A DNA stretch of 7,597 bases from Methanotrichaceae archaeon (GTDB lineage: Archaea > Halobacteriota > Methanosarcinia > Methanotrichales > Methanotrichaceae): positions 1 to 7,597 of the forward strand of contig DUKF01000073.1 of the NCBI GenBank assembly GCA_013329455.1, in the 5' to 3' direction. The notes below the pieces were generated by a model that was not told the origin of the DNA, ran no database searches, and saw only the letters and a list, made by a program, of their open reading frames with translations. Each line of letters opens with the position of its first letter. Position 1 is the stretch's first letter. Positions 1-5,783 of this stretch are shown here, piece after piece. The translations under genes and the position numbers were made by a program.

Positions 1-660
1 GGCGTTGCAGATCAGGTACTTCTCTTCGCCCTGAGATCTCCTGCAAAACTCCCACTTGAGCCCCGTCGGGAATCCCGCTCCGCCCCGTCCTCGAAGGCCG
101 GACTTTTTCACCTCCTCGATCATCTCTTCAGGCGTTGAGCTGAGGGCCTTTGCGAGGGCCTGGTAGCCGCCGCGGGCGATGTAGTGATCGATCGCCCCAG
201 GATCGATGATACCGCAGTTTCGAAGGGCGATCCTCACCTGGGGTTTGAGCATTGGGTGGCTCCAGATCGGAGGAACTTCTTTGCTCTCGCCAGCCATCGT
301 CCCCAGGGCCTGATCGGGGCAGAGGTCGCCCTTGAAAAAGACCCTATCGACGAGGTCCGGACCTGCCTCGGGGGTGACTCGTTTGTAACAGATCAGAGGT
401 CCTTCGGGGCTTTTTAGGTAGACCAGGGGCTCGGCGTAGCAGAAACCAAGACAACCCGCTTTCATGACTGTGGGTTTCTCGCCCCGGTCGACCAGCTCGT
501 CCTGGATGGACTTTTGGGTGACGCAGGCCTTGGCGGATACGCCGCAGGAGGCCCTGCCTATGCATACCAGAGGCTGATCGCCATAGATCAGCTCGTTCCA
601 GGCAGCTTTCGCCCCCTCTTTGACCGCTTTCAGGTCCTCATGGCTTTCGATCCGCTTCAT
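1..660 (-). CDS. nuoF: NuoF-like NADH/FMN-binding iron-sulfur flavoprotein, N-terminal 220 residues (partial)
   Basis: Reading the minus strand from the ATG at 658-660 gives 220 codons without a stop to the window edge, so the C-terminus is missing. Residues 30-95 form a thioredoxin-like [2Fe-2S] domain with C33-x5-C39 and later C70-x3-C74 (CLGFC). Residues 188-203 carry the glycine-rich FMN/NADH site of the NuoF family ([16 protein letters not shown]), followed by KYLICNA. The N-terminal ferredoxin-like domain places it with the longer HydB/HndC/HoxF-type flavoproteins rather than minimal complex I NuoF. Such proteins oxidise or reduce NAD(P)(H) through FMN and pass electrons to iron-sulfur partners. 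The ATG shares one base with the stop of the upstream NuoE-like gene (TAATG), so translation is probably coupled. The family is secure. The partner (hydrogenase, formate dehydrogenase or other) lies outside the window, so the actual reaction is unknown. Confidence 0.92.
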   Translation of the reverse strand, partial: MKRIESHEDLKAVKEGAKAAWNELIYGDQPLVCIGRASCGVSAKACVTQKSIQDELVDRGEKPTVMKAGCLGFCYAEPLVYLKSPEGPLICYKRVTPEAGPDLVDRVFFKGDLCPDQALGTMAGESKEVPPIWSHPMLKPQVRIALRNCGIIDPGAIDHYIARGGYQALAKALSSTPEEMIEEVKKSGLRGRGGAGFPTGLKWEFCRRSQGEEKYLICNA

Positions 661-1115
661 TACTCTCCACCCATCGTTTTCACGATCCTGTCGAGCTTCG
701 AAGACGACACCTTGGCGTGAACCTCATCGTCGACGACGACGACCGGCGATCTCGCGCAGCAGCCGACGCATGCCACCCTCTCGAGGCTGAACTTCCCGTC
801 GGGGGTCGTCTCGCCCGGTCTGATGCCCAGGGTCTGAACCGTCTTTTCCATCAGGGCCTTTCCGCCCCGAAGATAGCAGGAGGTGCCCATGCAGACCTTT
901 ACCATGTGCTTGCCGGGCTGCTGGAGCCGAAACTCCGAGTAAAAGGTGGCAACGCCATAGATCCGGCTCTCTGATAGGCTCATCTCCTCGGCTATCGCCT
1001 CTACCGCCTCCTGAGAGATGTAGCCAAACTCGGACTGGACTTTCTGTAGAAGGGGTATCAGCTCTCCGCGGCTCCCGTCAGCTTCTCTCACCAGCTCTCT
1101 TATTTTGTGCTCCAT
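660..1115 (-). CDS. nuoE: NuoE-like thioredoxin-fold [2Fe-2S] subunit
   Basis: This 151-residue protein has the length and layout of the complex I 24-kDa/NuoE family: a helical N-terminal part (about 1-65, ending in the typical ATFYSEF segment) and a thioredoxin-like [2Fe-2S] domain. The cluster ligands are visible as C75-x4-C80 (CMGTSC) and C116-x3-C120 (CVGCC); C119 is an extra cysteine between the usual last two ligands. In this family the protein takes electrons from or hands them to the NuoF flavoprotein, which is encoded directly downstream with a one-base TAATG overlap. The ATG at 1113-1115 has a GAGGAG site at 1123-1128, seven bases away. No other NADH dehydrogenase subunits are in view, so it more likely belongs to a soluble NAD(H)-linked or bifurcating complex than to complex I. 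That last point is inference. Confidence 0.93.
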   Translation of the reverse strand: MEHKIRELVREADGSRGELIPLLQKVQSEFGYISQEAVEAIAEEMSLSESRIYGVATFYSEFRLQQPGKHMVKVCMGTSCYLRGGKALMEKTVQTLGIRPGETTPDGKFSLERVACVGCCARSPVVVVDDEVHAKVSSSKLDRIVKTMGGE

Positions 1116-1122
1116 CTCCGAA

Positions 1123-1128
1123 CTCCTC
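1123..1128 (-). promoter_or_regulatory. Ribosome binding site of the NuoE-like gene
   Basis: GAGGAG on the minus strand, seven bases before the ATG at 1113-1115. The same 6-8 base spacing recurs for most genes in the window and supports the chosen start. Confidence 0.7.
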
Positions 1129-1229
1129 TGCCTTTTGTTCCGAGCGCAAATTCGGATCTCTGAAGTCTCACTTTATCTGATCCGACATTAACGTATCCGT
1201 CGATTCGATCTCTGCAGCATTATCGAGAA

Positions 1230-1259
1230 ACATAAAATAGCTTTAATCCGGATATCCGG
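1230..1259 (-). promoter_or_regulatory. Possible promoter of the NuoE/NuoF pair with an upstream 12-base palindrome
   Basis: On the minus strand a perfect palindrome, CCGGATATCCGG (1248-1259), is followed by an AT-rich stretch reading TTAAAGCTATTTTATG (1231-1246), the best TATA-like candidate before the NuoE-like gene. If it is used, the leader would be about 90 bases. A second copy of the TCCGGAT half lies at 1318-1324. The palindrome sits where an archaeal regulator could block or recruit basal factors. The TATA match is weak, so this is a suggestion. Confidence 0.3.
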
Positions 1260-1396
1260 TTTTTATTCTGATGGTTCCAAGCCTTTCGATCTTTGGACGG
1301 ATGTGTAATCCCAAAATTCCGGATCGAACCCATCAAACCTCAACATCCTCCTTGATAGCGATTTTCTCAAAACCAGTGTACACCGGCTCTGTAATT

Positions 1397-1452
1397 GCCC
1401 CCCGCTAAGATATACTTTGTGATTAATTGTTCACAATCTGGCCGTGGGGGGC
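1397..1452. repeat. Nested inverted repeats: outer GCCCCCC/GGGGGGC, inner TTGTGA/TCACAA
   Basis: GCCCCCC (1397-1403) is exactly complementary to GGGGGGC (1446-1452). Between them, TTGTGA (1417-1422) and TCACAA (1431-1436) form an inner dyad with an 8-base spacer. Transcribed from either strand this could fold into a long two-tier hairpin; as DNA the inner dyad looks like a protein-binding site. It lies in the gap with no firmly assigned gene directly next to it, so its role is unknown. Confidence 0.5.
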
Positions 1453-1465
1453 TGCAAAAAGATCA

Positions 1466-1488
1466 GTTCAGCATGAACGAATATATTC
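1466..1488. repeat. Two abutting dyads, GTTCAgcaTGAAC and GAATATATTC
   Basis: An inverted repeat with 5-base arms and a 3-base spacer (1466-1478) is followed without a gap by a perfect 10-base palindrome (1479-1488). This is the size and spacing of regulator binding sites. It directly precedes the ATG of the doubtful ORF at 1492 and could instead serve a promoter on either strand. Function is inferred from symmetry only. Confidence 0.4.
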
Positions 1489-1491
1489 ACG

Positions 1492-1740
1492 ATGGCAGTT
1501 CAATTCGATTTTGGCAAATTGGATTTTGTTGCGAAGGGTGAGGATCTTCTTGCGCCGTCTTGCGATGCAAAGATCGCAAAGCTCGTCGAGATGTCGTCAG
1601 GTGAGGCCGTCCATGCTCGCAGGGGCGAAGACGTCTCCTTGAGCTTTCATTCGCCCTGCTGGAATCTCTCGATGGCCTTTTTGGTGTGCTCTATGAATAC
1701 CTCCACCACCCCGGGGTTTTCGCCCATCCCCCGGAGGTAG
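1492..1740 (+). CDS. Doubtful 82-codon ORF, possible gene remnant converging on cbiK
   Basis: An ATG ORF whose first 50 or so residues (starting MAVQFDFGKLDF) have a balanced, soluble-protein-like composition. The remaining 30 codons (1647-1740) are antisense to the end of cbiK and look like shadow sequence rich in serine, proline and cysteine. There is no Shine-Dalgarno site before the ATG. I do not recognise the sequence. It may be a decayed gene whose 3' part was lost against cbiK, a real small protein overlapping the cbiK end, or chance. The chance explanation is not excluded. Confidence 0.2.
   Translation: MAVQFDFGKLDFVAKGEDLLAPSCDAKIAKLVEMSSGEAVHARRGEDVSLSFHSPCWNLSMAFLVCSMNTSTTPGFSPIPRR
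1560..1579. repeat. Inverted repeat TTGCGAT/ATCGCAA, possible 3' hairpin of the cbiK transcript
   Basis: Seven-base perfect arms (1560-1566 and 1573-1579) surround a 6-base spacer, about 70 bases past the cbiK stop. In the cbiK transcript this would form a compact stem-loop, but no U-run follows, so it may be an RNA-end stabiliser or processing signal rather than a terminator. Confidence 0.35.
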
Positions 1741-2498
1741 AGTTCGACCACAAAGCCGGCTTTTTCAAAGACGCTTTTCCAGGAGTTGGGACCGTCTCCG
1801 GCCAAATCCTTTAGGGCGTGGCCTCCTGCCACCACCAAAAAGGGGATCAGCCTCACTTTGGCAATGCCCGCCTCTCTCACGTCCGCCAGAGCCTCTTTCT
1901 GCCCTGGGAAACCGTCGATGGTCCCCAAAAAGACGTTCTTGTGATCTATTTCCAGGACTTTAGCCATCCTGGAATAGGCGGAGTCTGCGGGGTGCTCGGT
2001 CCCGTGGCCCATCAGGACAACGGCCGTCTCTTCCGGGTCTCGAAGGCTGTTTTTGACAACGCCATCGATCGTGACCCTGTCGAACTCTGGGATCAGGGCT
2101 TTTGATACGGCATTGAAATCCCGGTCGCTTGCGAGGAGTGGCAAGCCCATCTCCAAATTCTGAAAGCCGAACTTTCCACGAACGCTTCGGAGGGCCGAGA
2201 CGAGGCTTGCAGCCTCGTGAAACTCGGACCCTGGGGCGACGTGGAGCGACTGGACGACCGCCTCAGAATGGCCCTCGTCGTGAAGCTCTGCAAGAGCCGT
2301 CAAGGGATTATGGACATAGACCCCCTCGTCTTGCGCAAGCTTTCGCCTGATGAAGTCAGCGGTGAAGGCGATCACGACCTTAGACCCCGGAAACTCGCGT
2401 TTGTAGGCGGTTCTGATCTTCTTGTAGGTGATCCTGGCCTCGGCATCGAGGCTTCCATAGGCCACCAGAAGGATCGCCGTCTCTTTTCGGGACTTCAA
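1647..2498 (-). CDS. cbiK: Sirohydrochlorin cobaltochelatase, CbiK type
   Basis: This enzyme inserts Co2+ into sirohydrochlorin in the anaerobic cobamide pathway. The 283-residue protein matches the CbiK layout, two related alpha/beta lobes, along its whole length. Visible signatures are AFTADFIRRKL (44-54), QSLH (83-86) followed by E92, the catalytic MGHG histidine H165, VAGGHALKDL with the second metal-site histidine H227 (221-232), and LRGMGENPGVVEVFIEH (255-271). H165 and H227 correspond to the two histidines known in Salmonella CbiK. The start is TTG at 2496-2498 with a strong GGGAGGT site at 2507-2513, eight bases away; the ATG at 2513-2515 is out of frame. No signal peptide is seen, so it is cytoplasmic. 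Methanogens need cobamides for methyl transfer and make coenzyme F430 from the same precursor, so a nickel role is a theoretical alternative. No other cobamide genes are in the window. Confidence 0.93.
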   Translation of the reverse strand: MKSRKETAILLVAYGSLDAEARITYKKIRTAYKREFPGSKVVIAFTADFIRRKLAQDEGVYVHNPLTALAELHDEGHSEAVVQSLHVAPGSEFHEAASLVSALRSVRGKFGFQNLEMGLPLLASDRDFNAVSKALIPEFDRVTIDGVVKNSLRDPEETAVVLMGHGTEHPADSAYSRMAKVLEIDHKNVFLGTIDGFPGQKEALADVREAGIAKVRLIPFLVVAGGHALKDLAGDGPNSWKSVFEKAGFVVELYLRGMGENPGVVEVFIEHTKKAIERFQQGE

Positions 2499-2506
2499 GT
2501 CTTCAA

Positions 2507-2513
2507 ACCTCCC
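2507..2513 (-). promoter_or_regulatory. Ribosome binding site that fixes the TTG start of cbiK
   Basis: GGGAGGT on the minus strand lies eight bases before the TTG at 2496-2498. It is the strongest Shine-Dalgarno match among the minus-strand genes. It decides the unusual start, because no in-frame ATG or GTG is well placed. Confidence 0.7.
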
Positions 2514-2542
2514 ATCTTCAAAAGAGATCTGCCTGCTTGACT

Positions 2543-2558
2543 ATTGAACTTTTTCAAT
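2543..2558. repeat. Inverted repeat ATTGAA-CTTT-TTCAAT before cbiK
   Basis: Six-base perfect arms with a 4-base spacer sit 45-60 bases upstream of the cbiK start, in the 137-base gap after the membrane-protein gene. It could be an operator for cbiK or a small hairpin ending the upstream transcript. No good TATA box was found for cbiK in this gap, so cbiK may be read from an upstream promoter. Confidence 0.35.
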
Positions 2559-2635
2559 CAAAGAGAGGTACATTGCAATTCTCCAGACCGTCTTCGGTAC
2601 CCTACCTGGAAAGATCAAAAGACGAACCATCGAGA

Positions 2636-3250
2636 TCATCGGCCCCGGAGCATCCGCTCTTCCTCTCGGAGCCGCTCTTCCTCCCTCTGCTTCTTCCTCT
2701 GGGTCGAGATCAGAATGGCGGCCGCAATGATGATCGATCCGAAGAAGGCGACGAAGGAGACGATCATCATCGAGATCATCTTCCCCATGAAGTCGTGGCC
2801 GACCGCCAGGACCACCTCTGGCCCCTTTCTTCCTGGGGAATACAGAGTTGTCATCCTGTAGACGCCGGGATGATCGATGCTGAAGGCCATGACGGACCTG
2901 CCCGAACGGCTGCCGATGGTGTAGGTGGAGCTGCTCGTGGGAGAACGAAGGTCCACCTTTTCGCCTGATGAGATATCCACGATCTCGATCGCAAGCCCCG
3001 AGGGGAACGTCTCCCCCGTCGAGCGAAATCGCTCGTCGATGACGCTCACGCTCTCGTAGAAGATGGTGTAATCGCCGACCTCTTGAAGTTCGAGATCAGT
3101 CGTCCCCGGCACCGTCATTAGGACAAGCTCGTCGCCTATCCCCGAGAGGCCAGAAAAGATGGTCCAGCCGAATATCGATAGTCCAGTTATCACGATCAGT
3201 ACGGCAAGGCCAAACATGCGCCGATCTGAAGAGGCGGATGATCTGACCAT
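2636..3250 (-). CDS. Membrane protein of unknown function, two helices flanking a beta-rich outer domain
   Basis: The 204-residue protein has a hydrophobic helix at about 13-33, a predicted beta-rich domain at about 40-155, a second helix at about 157-183, and a highly charged tail (184-204) rich in Arg and Glu. Positively charged residues before helix 1 and after helix 2 suggest both ends are in the cytoplasm and the middle domain is outside. Within that domain, residues 129-151 (pattern G-x-Y-R ... Y-x-P-x-R-x-G ... V-G) resemble residues 163-183 of the membrane protein at 5780-6835. The ATG at 3248-3250 has GAGG seven bases upstream (3258-3261), and a strong TATA box lies at 3284-3292, so it has its own promoter 74 bases after the HMG-CoA synthase gene. 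I do not recognise the family; a sensor or envelope role is possible but unproven. Confidence 0.8.
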   Translation of the reverse strand: MVRSSASSDRRMFGLAVLIVITGLSIFGWTIFSGLSGIGDELVLMTVPGTTDLELQEVGDYTIFYESVSVIDERFRSTGETFPSGLAIEIVDISSGEKVDLRSPTSSSTYTIGSRSGRSVMAFSIDHPGVYRMTTLYSPGRKGPEVVLAVGHDFMGKMISMMIVSFVAFFGSIIIAAAILISTQRKKQREEERLREEERMLRGR

Positions 3251-3283
3251 GTTGCTTCCTCAGGATCCTTATGGGTGCCAACC

Positions 3284-3292
3284 TATATTAAA
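3284..3292 (-). promoter_or_regulatory. TATA box of the two-helix membrane protein gene
   Basis: On the minus strand TTTAATATA lies within a run of A and T (3281-3300). A start site about 25 bases downstream, near 3263, would give a leader of roughly 12 bases that still contains the GAGG at 3258-3261. This argues for transcription separate from the HMG-CoA synthase gene. Confidence 0.55.
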
Positions 3293-3324
3293 TATTTTAA
3301 ATTGGTATCTTTCTGTCCACGGCC

Positions 3325-4722
3325 TCAGCCCACGAAATCGTAGCGCCTGTATCCGTCCCGGTCGATCTCCATGAGGGCGAACTCTCCCGATGGAGAGATC
3401 ACGCTCTCGCGTCGCTCACCCTCGTGGAGGTGCTGGTAGTCCTCGAGGCTGATCTCGACCCTCTCATTGAGCATTTCGAGGAAACCTCCCGTTTTCATCG
3501 ACCTGATCCCGGTCTGGACCGTCACCGAGAAGAAGGCGGCAGAGCAGCCGCTCCCATAGGATCCGAGGCCCACCCTTTCGCCTGGTGCCAGGAGATTCTG
3601 CTCCAGAAGGCTTGCAAGGCCCAAGTATATCGATCCCGTGTAGATGTTTCCGACCACGGACGATATGAGGGTCGAGGGTTTGACCTTCTTCCCGTAGACT
3701 TCCAGGAACTTGTCAGATTTTGAGAACCGTCTCTTGTAGTCGCCCTCGGCCGAGAGATACTCTTTCTGGCCTTCAAAGTCCTCGATCCTCGGCTCTGGAC
3801 CGATCTCCTCCTCGACCTCTTGCCACCTGGGCAAGTCTCGCCACTCCCGTCTGAATATCGATGCCGAGGCGTACTCTGCCATCCTGGGGTAGGGGATGTG
3901 GAATATGATGTGGGAGAGGTGGTCTGTTGTGCAGTCGCCGCCCTCAAGGCGTATCATCCCACGGCCCAGGGCCCTTTTCTTGTAGGAGTAGAAGGCTCCG
4001 TCCATCGCCGCAAGGTAGCATAAGTTGCTGTACTTCCCGTTCACAACGGCGCACTTCATCCCGATCGGTCTGAAAAAGTCGTTTTCGTCCCTGGTGAAGA
4101 TCCCCACGACGGGATCGAGGGCCAAAAGCCTCGGATCTCTCTTGACCAGGAGGGCGACGGAACCTGCGCCCTGGGTGTACTCGCCCGGTGAGTTCAGCTC
4201 GTATCTGGCGACGTCCGTCGCCACGACTATCCCCACACGGCCACGGCTTTGGCCGGATTCGCGGTCAGCGCCGCTGAAATCATTTTCGTTCTCCTCAGCC
4301 TTCAGCCAGTACACGACGTTCTCGAGGGCGTGGGTCGTGGCTATGCAGGCCGACTTGAACTCGACGGTGGAGCACTCCTGGAACGATCCCGGGCCGTAAA
4401 CCCGTTCCAGCATCCCGATGACGTAGGTCCCGATCGCCTTCGCCTCGTCGACACCGGACTCGGTTCCGATATAGATCCTGCCGACCTCTTCGGGTGACAG
4501 ATCGTTTTTCCGCATCAGCTCGAGGACCGAAGATGCGGCCATGGTCGCAGCGTCCTCGTGGGCGTCGGGGACCGCCATCTTCTCGACGCCGATCCCCCGG
4601 GCGAGCTTCGCCGGCTCAATCCCTCTCGCCCTGGCGAACTCGTCAACGGTCGATATGAAGAGCTTGGGCACGTGAACTGCAATGTCGTCTATCCCAACGA
4701 CTGTTTTTGGCGTTTGGGTCAT
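3325..4722 (-). CDS. Hydroxymethylglutaryl-CoA synthase, long (haloarchaeal/bacterial-like) type
   Basis: This cytoplasmic enzyme condenses acetyl-CoA with acetoacetyl-CoA to HMG-CoA, the entry to the mevalonate pathway that feeds archaeal lipid synthesis. The 465 residues carry the full catalytic set: E88 in YIGTESGVDEA, nucleophile C126 in KSACIATTHALENV, and H275 in FHIPYPRMAEYA. Further family blocks are GEYTQGAGSVALL (180-192), VGNIYTGSIYLGLASLL (357-373) and GLGSYGSGCSAAFF (385-398). It is about 115 residues longer than the short archaeal enzyme. The extra material includes a charged stretch at about 290-345, and the tail (SPSGEFALMEIDRDGYRRY) resembles the end of the haloarchaeal enzyme as I remember it. 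No thiolase or DUF35 gene, common partners of the short archaeal type, lies next to it. The ATG at 4720-4722 has TGAGG at 4731-4735, eight bases away. Confidence 0.94.
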   Translation of the reverse strand: MTQTPKTVVGIDDIAVHVPKLFISTVDEFARARGIEPAKLARGIGVEKMAVPDAHEDAATMAASSVLELMRKNDLSPEEVGRIYIGTESGVDEAKAIGTYVIGMLERVYGPGSFQECSTVEFKSACIATTHALENVVYWLKAEENENDFSGADRESGQSRGRVGIVVATDVARYELNSPGEYTQGAGSVALLVKRDPRLLALDPVVGIFTRDENDFFRPIGMKCAVVNGKYSNLCYLAAMDGAFYSYKKRALGRGMIRLEGGDCTTDHLSHIIFHIPYPRMAEYASASIFRREWRDLPRWQEVEEEIGPEPRIEDFEGQKEYLSAEGDYKRRFSKSDKFLEVYGKKVKPSTLISSVVGNIYTGSIYLGLASLLEQNLLAPGERVGLGSYGSGCSAAFFSVTVQTGIRSMKTGGFLEMLNERVEISLEDYQHLHEGERRESVISPSGEFALMEIDRDGYRRYDFVG

Positions 4723-4770
4723 TATGATATCCTCAGGTGAGCATTATGCTCGCGATGATTCGCTTCGATT

Positions 4771-4778
4771 GTATTTAT
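4771..4778 (-). promoter_or_regulatory. TATA box of the HMG-CoA synthase gene
   Basis: ATAAATAC on the minus strand; a start about 25 bases downstream, near 4750, gives a leader of about 28 bases that includes the TGAGG site at 4731-4735. It sits in the 186-base divergent region shared with the 83-residue protein gene. A second minus-strand match, AAATATAA (4798-4805), would give a longer leader. Confidence 0.45.
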
Positions 4779-4867
4779 GATGTGGGGGTTATGAGACGAT
4801 TATATTTCGGGCGGCCTCCCCACCGTTCTTCCGTGTTGATTTTAGCGTTTCTACAACCCGGCAAGAG

Positions 4868-4875
4868 CTATATCC
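4868..4875 (+). promoter_or_regulatory. Possible TATA box of the 83-residue protein gene
   Basis: CTATATCC lies about 37 bases before the GTG at 4909. A start near 4896 would leave a 13-base leader that just includes the GAGG site (4897-4900), the short-leader arrangement also seen for the membrane-protein gene at 2636-3250. TTATATTT at 4800-4807 is an alternative with a leader of about 80 bases. Confidence 0.35.
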
Positions 4876-4908
4876 CATCCGGCCTTTGTCTCCGCTGAGG
4901 TTCTAACC

Positions 4909-5160
4909 GTGATAGAACAGATCGAGCAGCTGGTGGAGAGGTTTGAGAGCCTCGGAGAAAGGGAGCGATCAGAGGCGGCCGCGACATTGAAAAAGTACGC
5001 TGAGGGTGAGATGAATCTCGATGAGGTCCACTACACCCTTCTGGACGAAGGGCTGATACCGATGCCCGCGAGGTGCACCATGTACAACAAGCCAAAGCAA
5101 AATCCCAAGGCAGAAGAGGCCCTCAAGTCCCTCATAAATGAGAAGATTTTGGGCCCGTGA
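4909..5160 (+). CDS. Small protein of unknown function (83 residues)
   Basis: A soluble, mostly helical small protein: residues 1-34 are strongly charged and heptad-like (Leu/Ile/Phe/Ala spaced among Glu and Arg), and 66-81 form a second likely helix. Between them is a Pro/Tyr-containing segment (41-62) with a single cysteine, C56, in PMPARCTMYNKP. The start is GTG at 4909-4911, the only usable start after the in-frame stop at 4843-4845, with GAGG at 4897-4900 eight bases before it. It is divergent from HMG-CoA synthase and followed by a T-tract terminator, so it is probably transcribed alone. I do not recognise a family. The regular codon structure, well-placed ribosome binding site and terminator make it a real gene. 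Confidence 0.75.
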   Translation: MIEQIEQLVERFESLGERERSEAAATLKKYAEGEMNLDEVHYTLLDEGLIPMPARCTMYNKPKQNPKAEEALKSLINEKILGP

Positions 5161-5194
5161 CCTTTGATCTTCCTTGCACAAAATCTGAATTTGG

Positions 5195-5211
5195 TTTTTT
5201 TATATTTCTTT
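5195..5211 (+). terminator. T-tract terminator after the 83-residue protein gene
   Basis: Seven consecutive T (5195-5201) followed by ATATTTCTTT, 35 bases past the stop at 5158-5160. Archaeal RNA polymerase terminates on such U-runs without needing a hairpin. Confidence 0.6.
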
Positions 5212-5253
5212 GATCCGGCCCGTCTGCCACCGAACTTCTCCGTTTTCTGGTGG

Positions 5254-5262
5254 TTTTAAATA
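5254..5262 (+). promoter_or_regulatory. TATA box of the flavin-binding protein / membrane protein pair
   Basis: TTTTAAATA is a good match, and a start about 25 bases downstream falls near 5283, so the message would be nearly leaderless with respect to the ATG codons at 5284 and 5292. An imperfectly spaced inverted repeat CCACC/GGTGG (5227-5231 and 5249-5253) ends right at the TATA box and could be an operator. Confidence 0.55.
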
Positions 5263-5291
5263 GGATTCGCTCATAAATTTATTATGAGGAG

Positions 5292-5783
5292 ATGGCGTTG
5301 GAAGTTGTGAAGATTCCGAGCATGGAAAAAAGGGAGTACGACCGTCTGATCAATGATGAGCACGTCTGTAGGATAGCTTTCAAGGGAGATCGGTACCCTT
5401 ACGTTGCTCCCTTCGTCTACGTCTTCGACGGTCGTTTTATGTACTTTCTCTCGACGAAGTACGGCAAAAAGATCGAGTTTTTTCGGGAGGACCCCCACGT
5501 TTCGGTGGAGGTGGAACGGTACGCTCCGGACCTCTCCAGCTACAGCTTCGTCACCCTCCGGGGCCGACTTGTCGAGGTCTATGACCCTGAGGAGAAGAGG
5601 GCAGTCCGGGAAGGGTTCGTCGGCCTGATCAGAAATAAGAACCTCTCTCGAAACGTCCTTTTGGCCCTTGGCCACTCTCCCGAAGACCCCCTCGATTTGA
5701 TCGTCGAGGAGGAGAGGTCCCTCATCTGGAAGCTCGTAGACGTCGAGAAGATCGTAGGGCTGAAGGACGGCGAGAAGATTTGA
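5292..5783 (+). CDS. Pyridoxamine-5'-phosphate-oxidase-fold flavin-binding protein
   Basis: The 163-residue protein has the split beta-barrel layout of the PPOX/NimA-like family: residues 20-90 run through RYPYVAPFVYVFDGRFMYF and the flavin-phosphate-binding region around STKYGKKIEFF (54-64), followed by REDPHVSVEVE (65-75) and a further strand at 85-96. Members bind FMN, F420 or haem and act as oxidoreductases or cofactor shuttles; the substrate cannot be read from sequence. GAGGAG (5286-5291) touches the ATG directly, too close for use, but is six bases before an in-frame TTG at 5298. The true start may therefore be TTG 5298 (161 residues), or the ATG may be used leaderless. It overlaps the next gene by four bases (TTGA), so the two are probably made together. 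Confidence 0.88.
   Translation: MALEVVKIPSMEKREYDRLINDEHVCRIAFKGDRYPYVAPFVYVFDGRFMYFLSTKYGKKIEFFREDPHVSVEVERYAPDLSSYSFVTLRGRLVEVYDPEEKRAVREGFVGLIRNKNLSRNVLLALGHSPEDPLDLIVEEERSLIWKLVDVEKIVGLKDGEKI

Larger units (their letters stand above)
1116..1646. other. 531-base gap between the NuoE-like gene and cbiK
   Basis: No convincing gene fills this stretch. From its left end it holds the nuoE ribosome binding site and leader, the CCGGATATCCGG palindrome, an AT-rich part, a long-range stem (1397-1452) with a nested inverted repeat, two abutting dyads (1466-1488), a doubtful plus-strand ORF starting at 1492, and a 7-base-arm inverted repeat at 1560-1579 downstream of the cbiK stop. It must contain the end of the cbiK transcript and the start of the nuoE transcript. 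No T-run typical of an archaeal terminator is evident on the minus strand close to the cbiK stop. Confidence 0.6.

Noticed and set aside
184..974. Plus-strand ORFs over the NuoF-like and NuoE-like genes
   Set aside because: Antisense to two genes with clear cysteine and FMN motifs; no own signals.
1116..1646. tRNA, cobalamin riboswitch or C/D box RNA in the large gap
   Set aside because: No cloverleaf arms, no B12-box-like core and no paired C and D boxes could be found by eye.
2537..2968. 143-codon plus-strand ORF rich in Asp, His and Arg
   Set aside because: Mirror of the membrane-protein gene; its helices, own TATA box and GAGG site favour the minus strand.
3424..4740. Several plus-strand ORFs of 60-124 codons across the HMG-CoA synthase gene
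   Set aside because: They are antisense shadows of a gene with full family motifs, lack ribosome sites and have low-complexity, Ser/Pro/Arg-rich composition.
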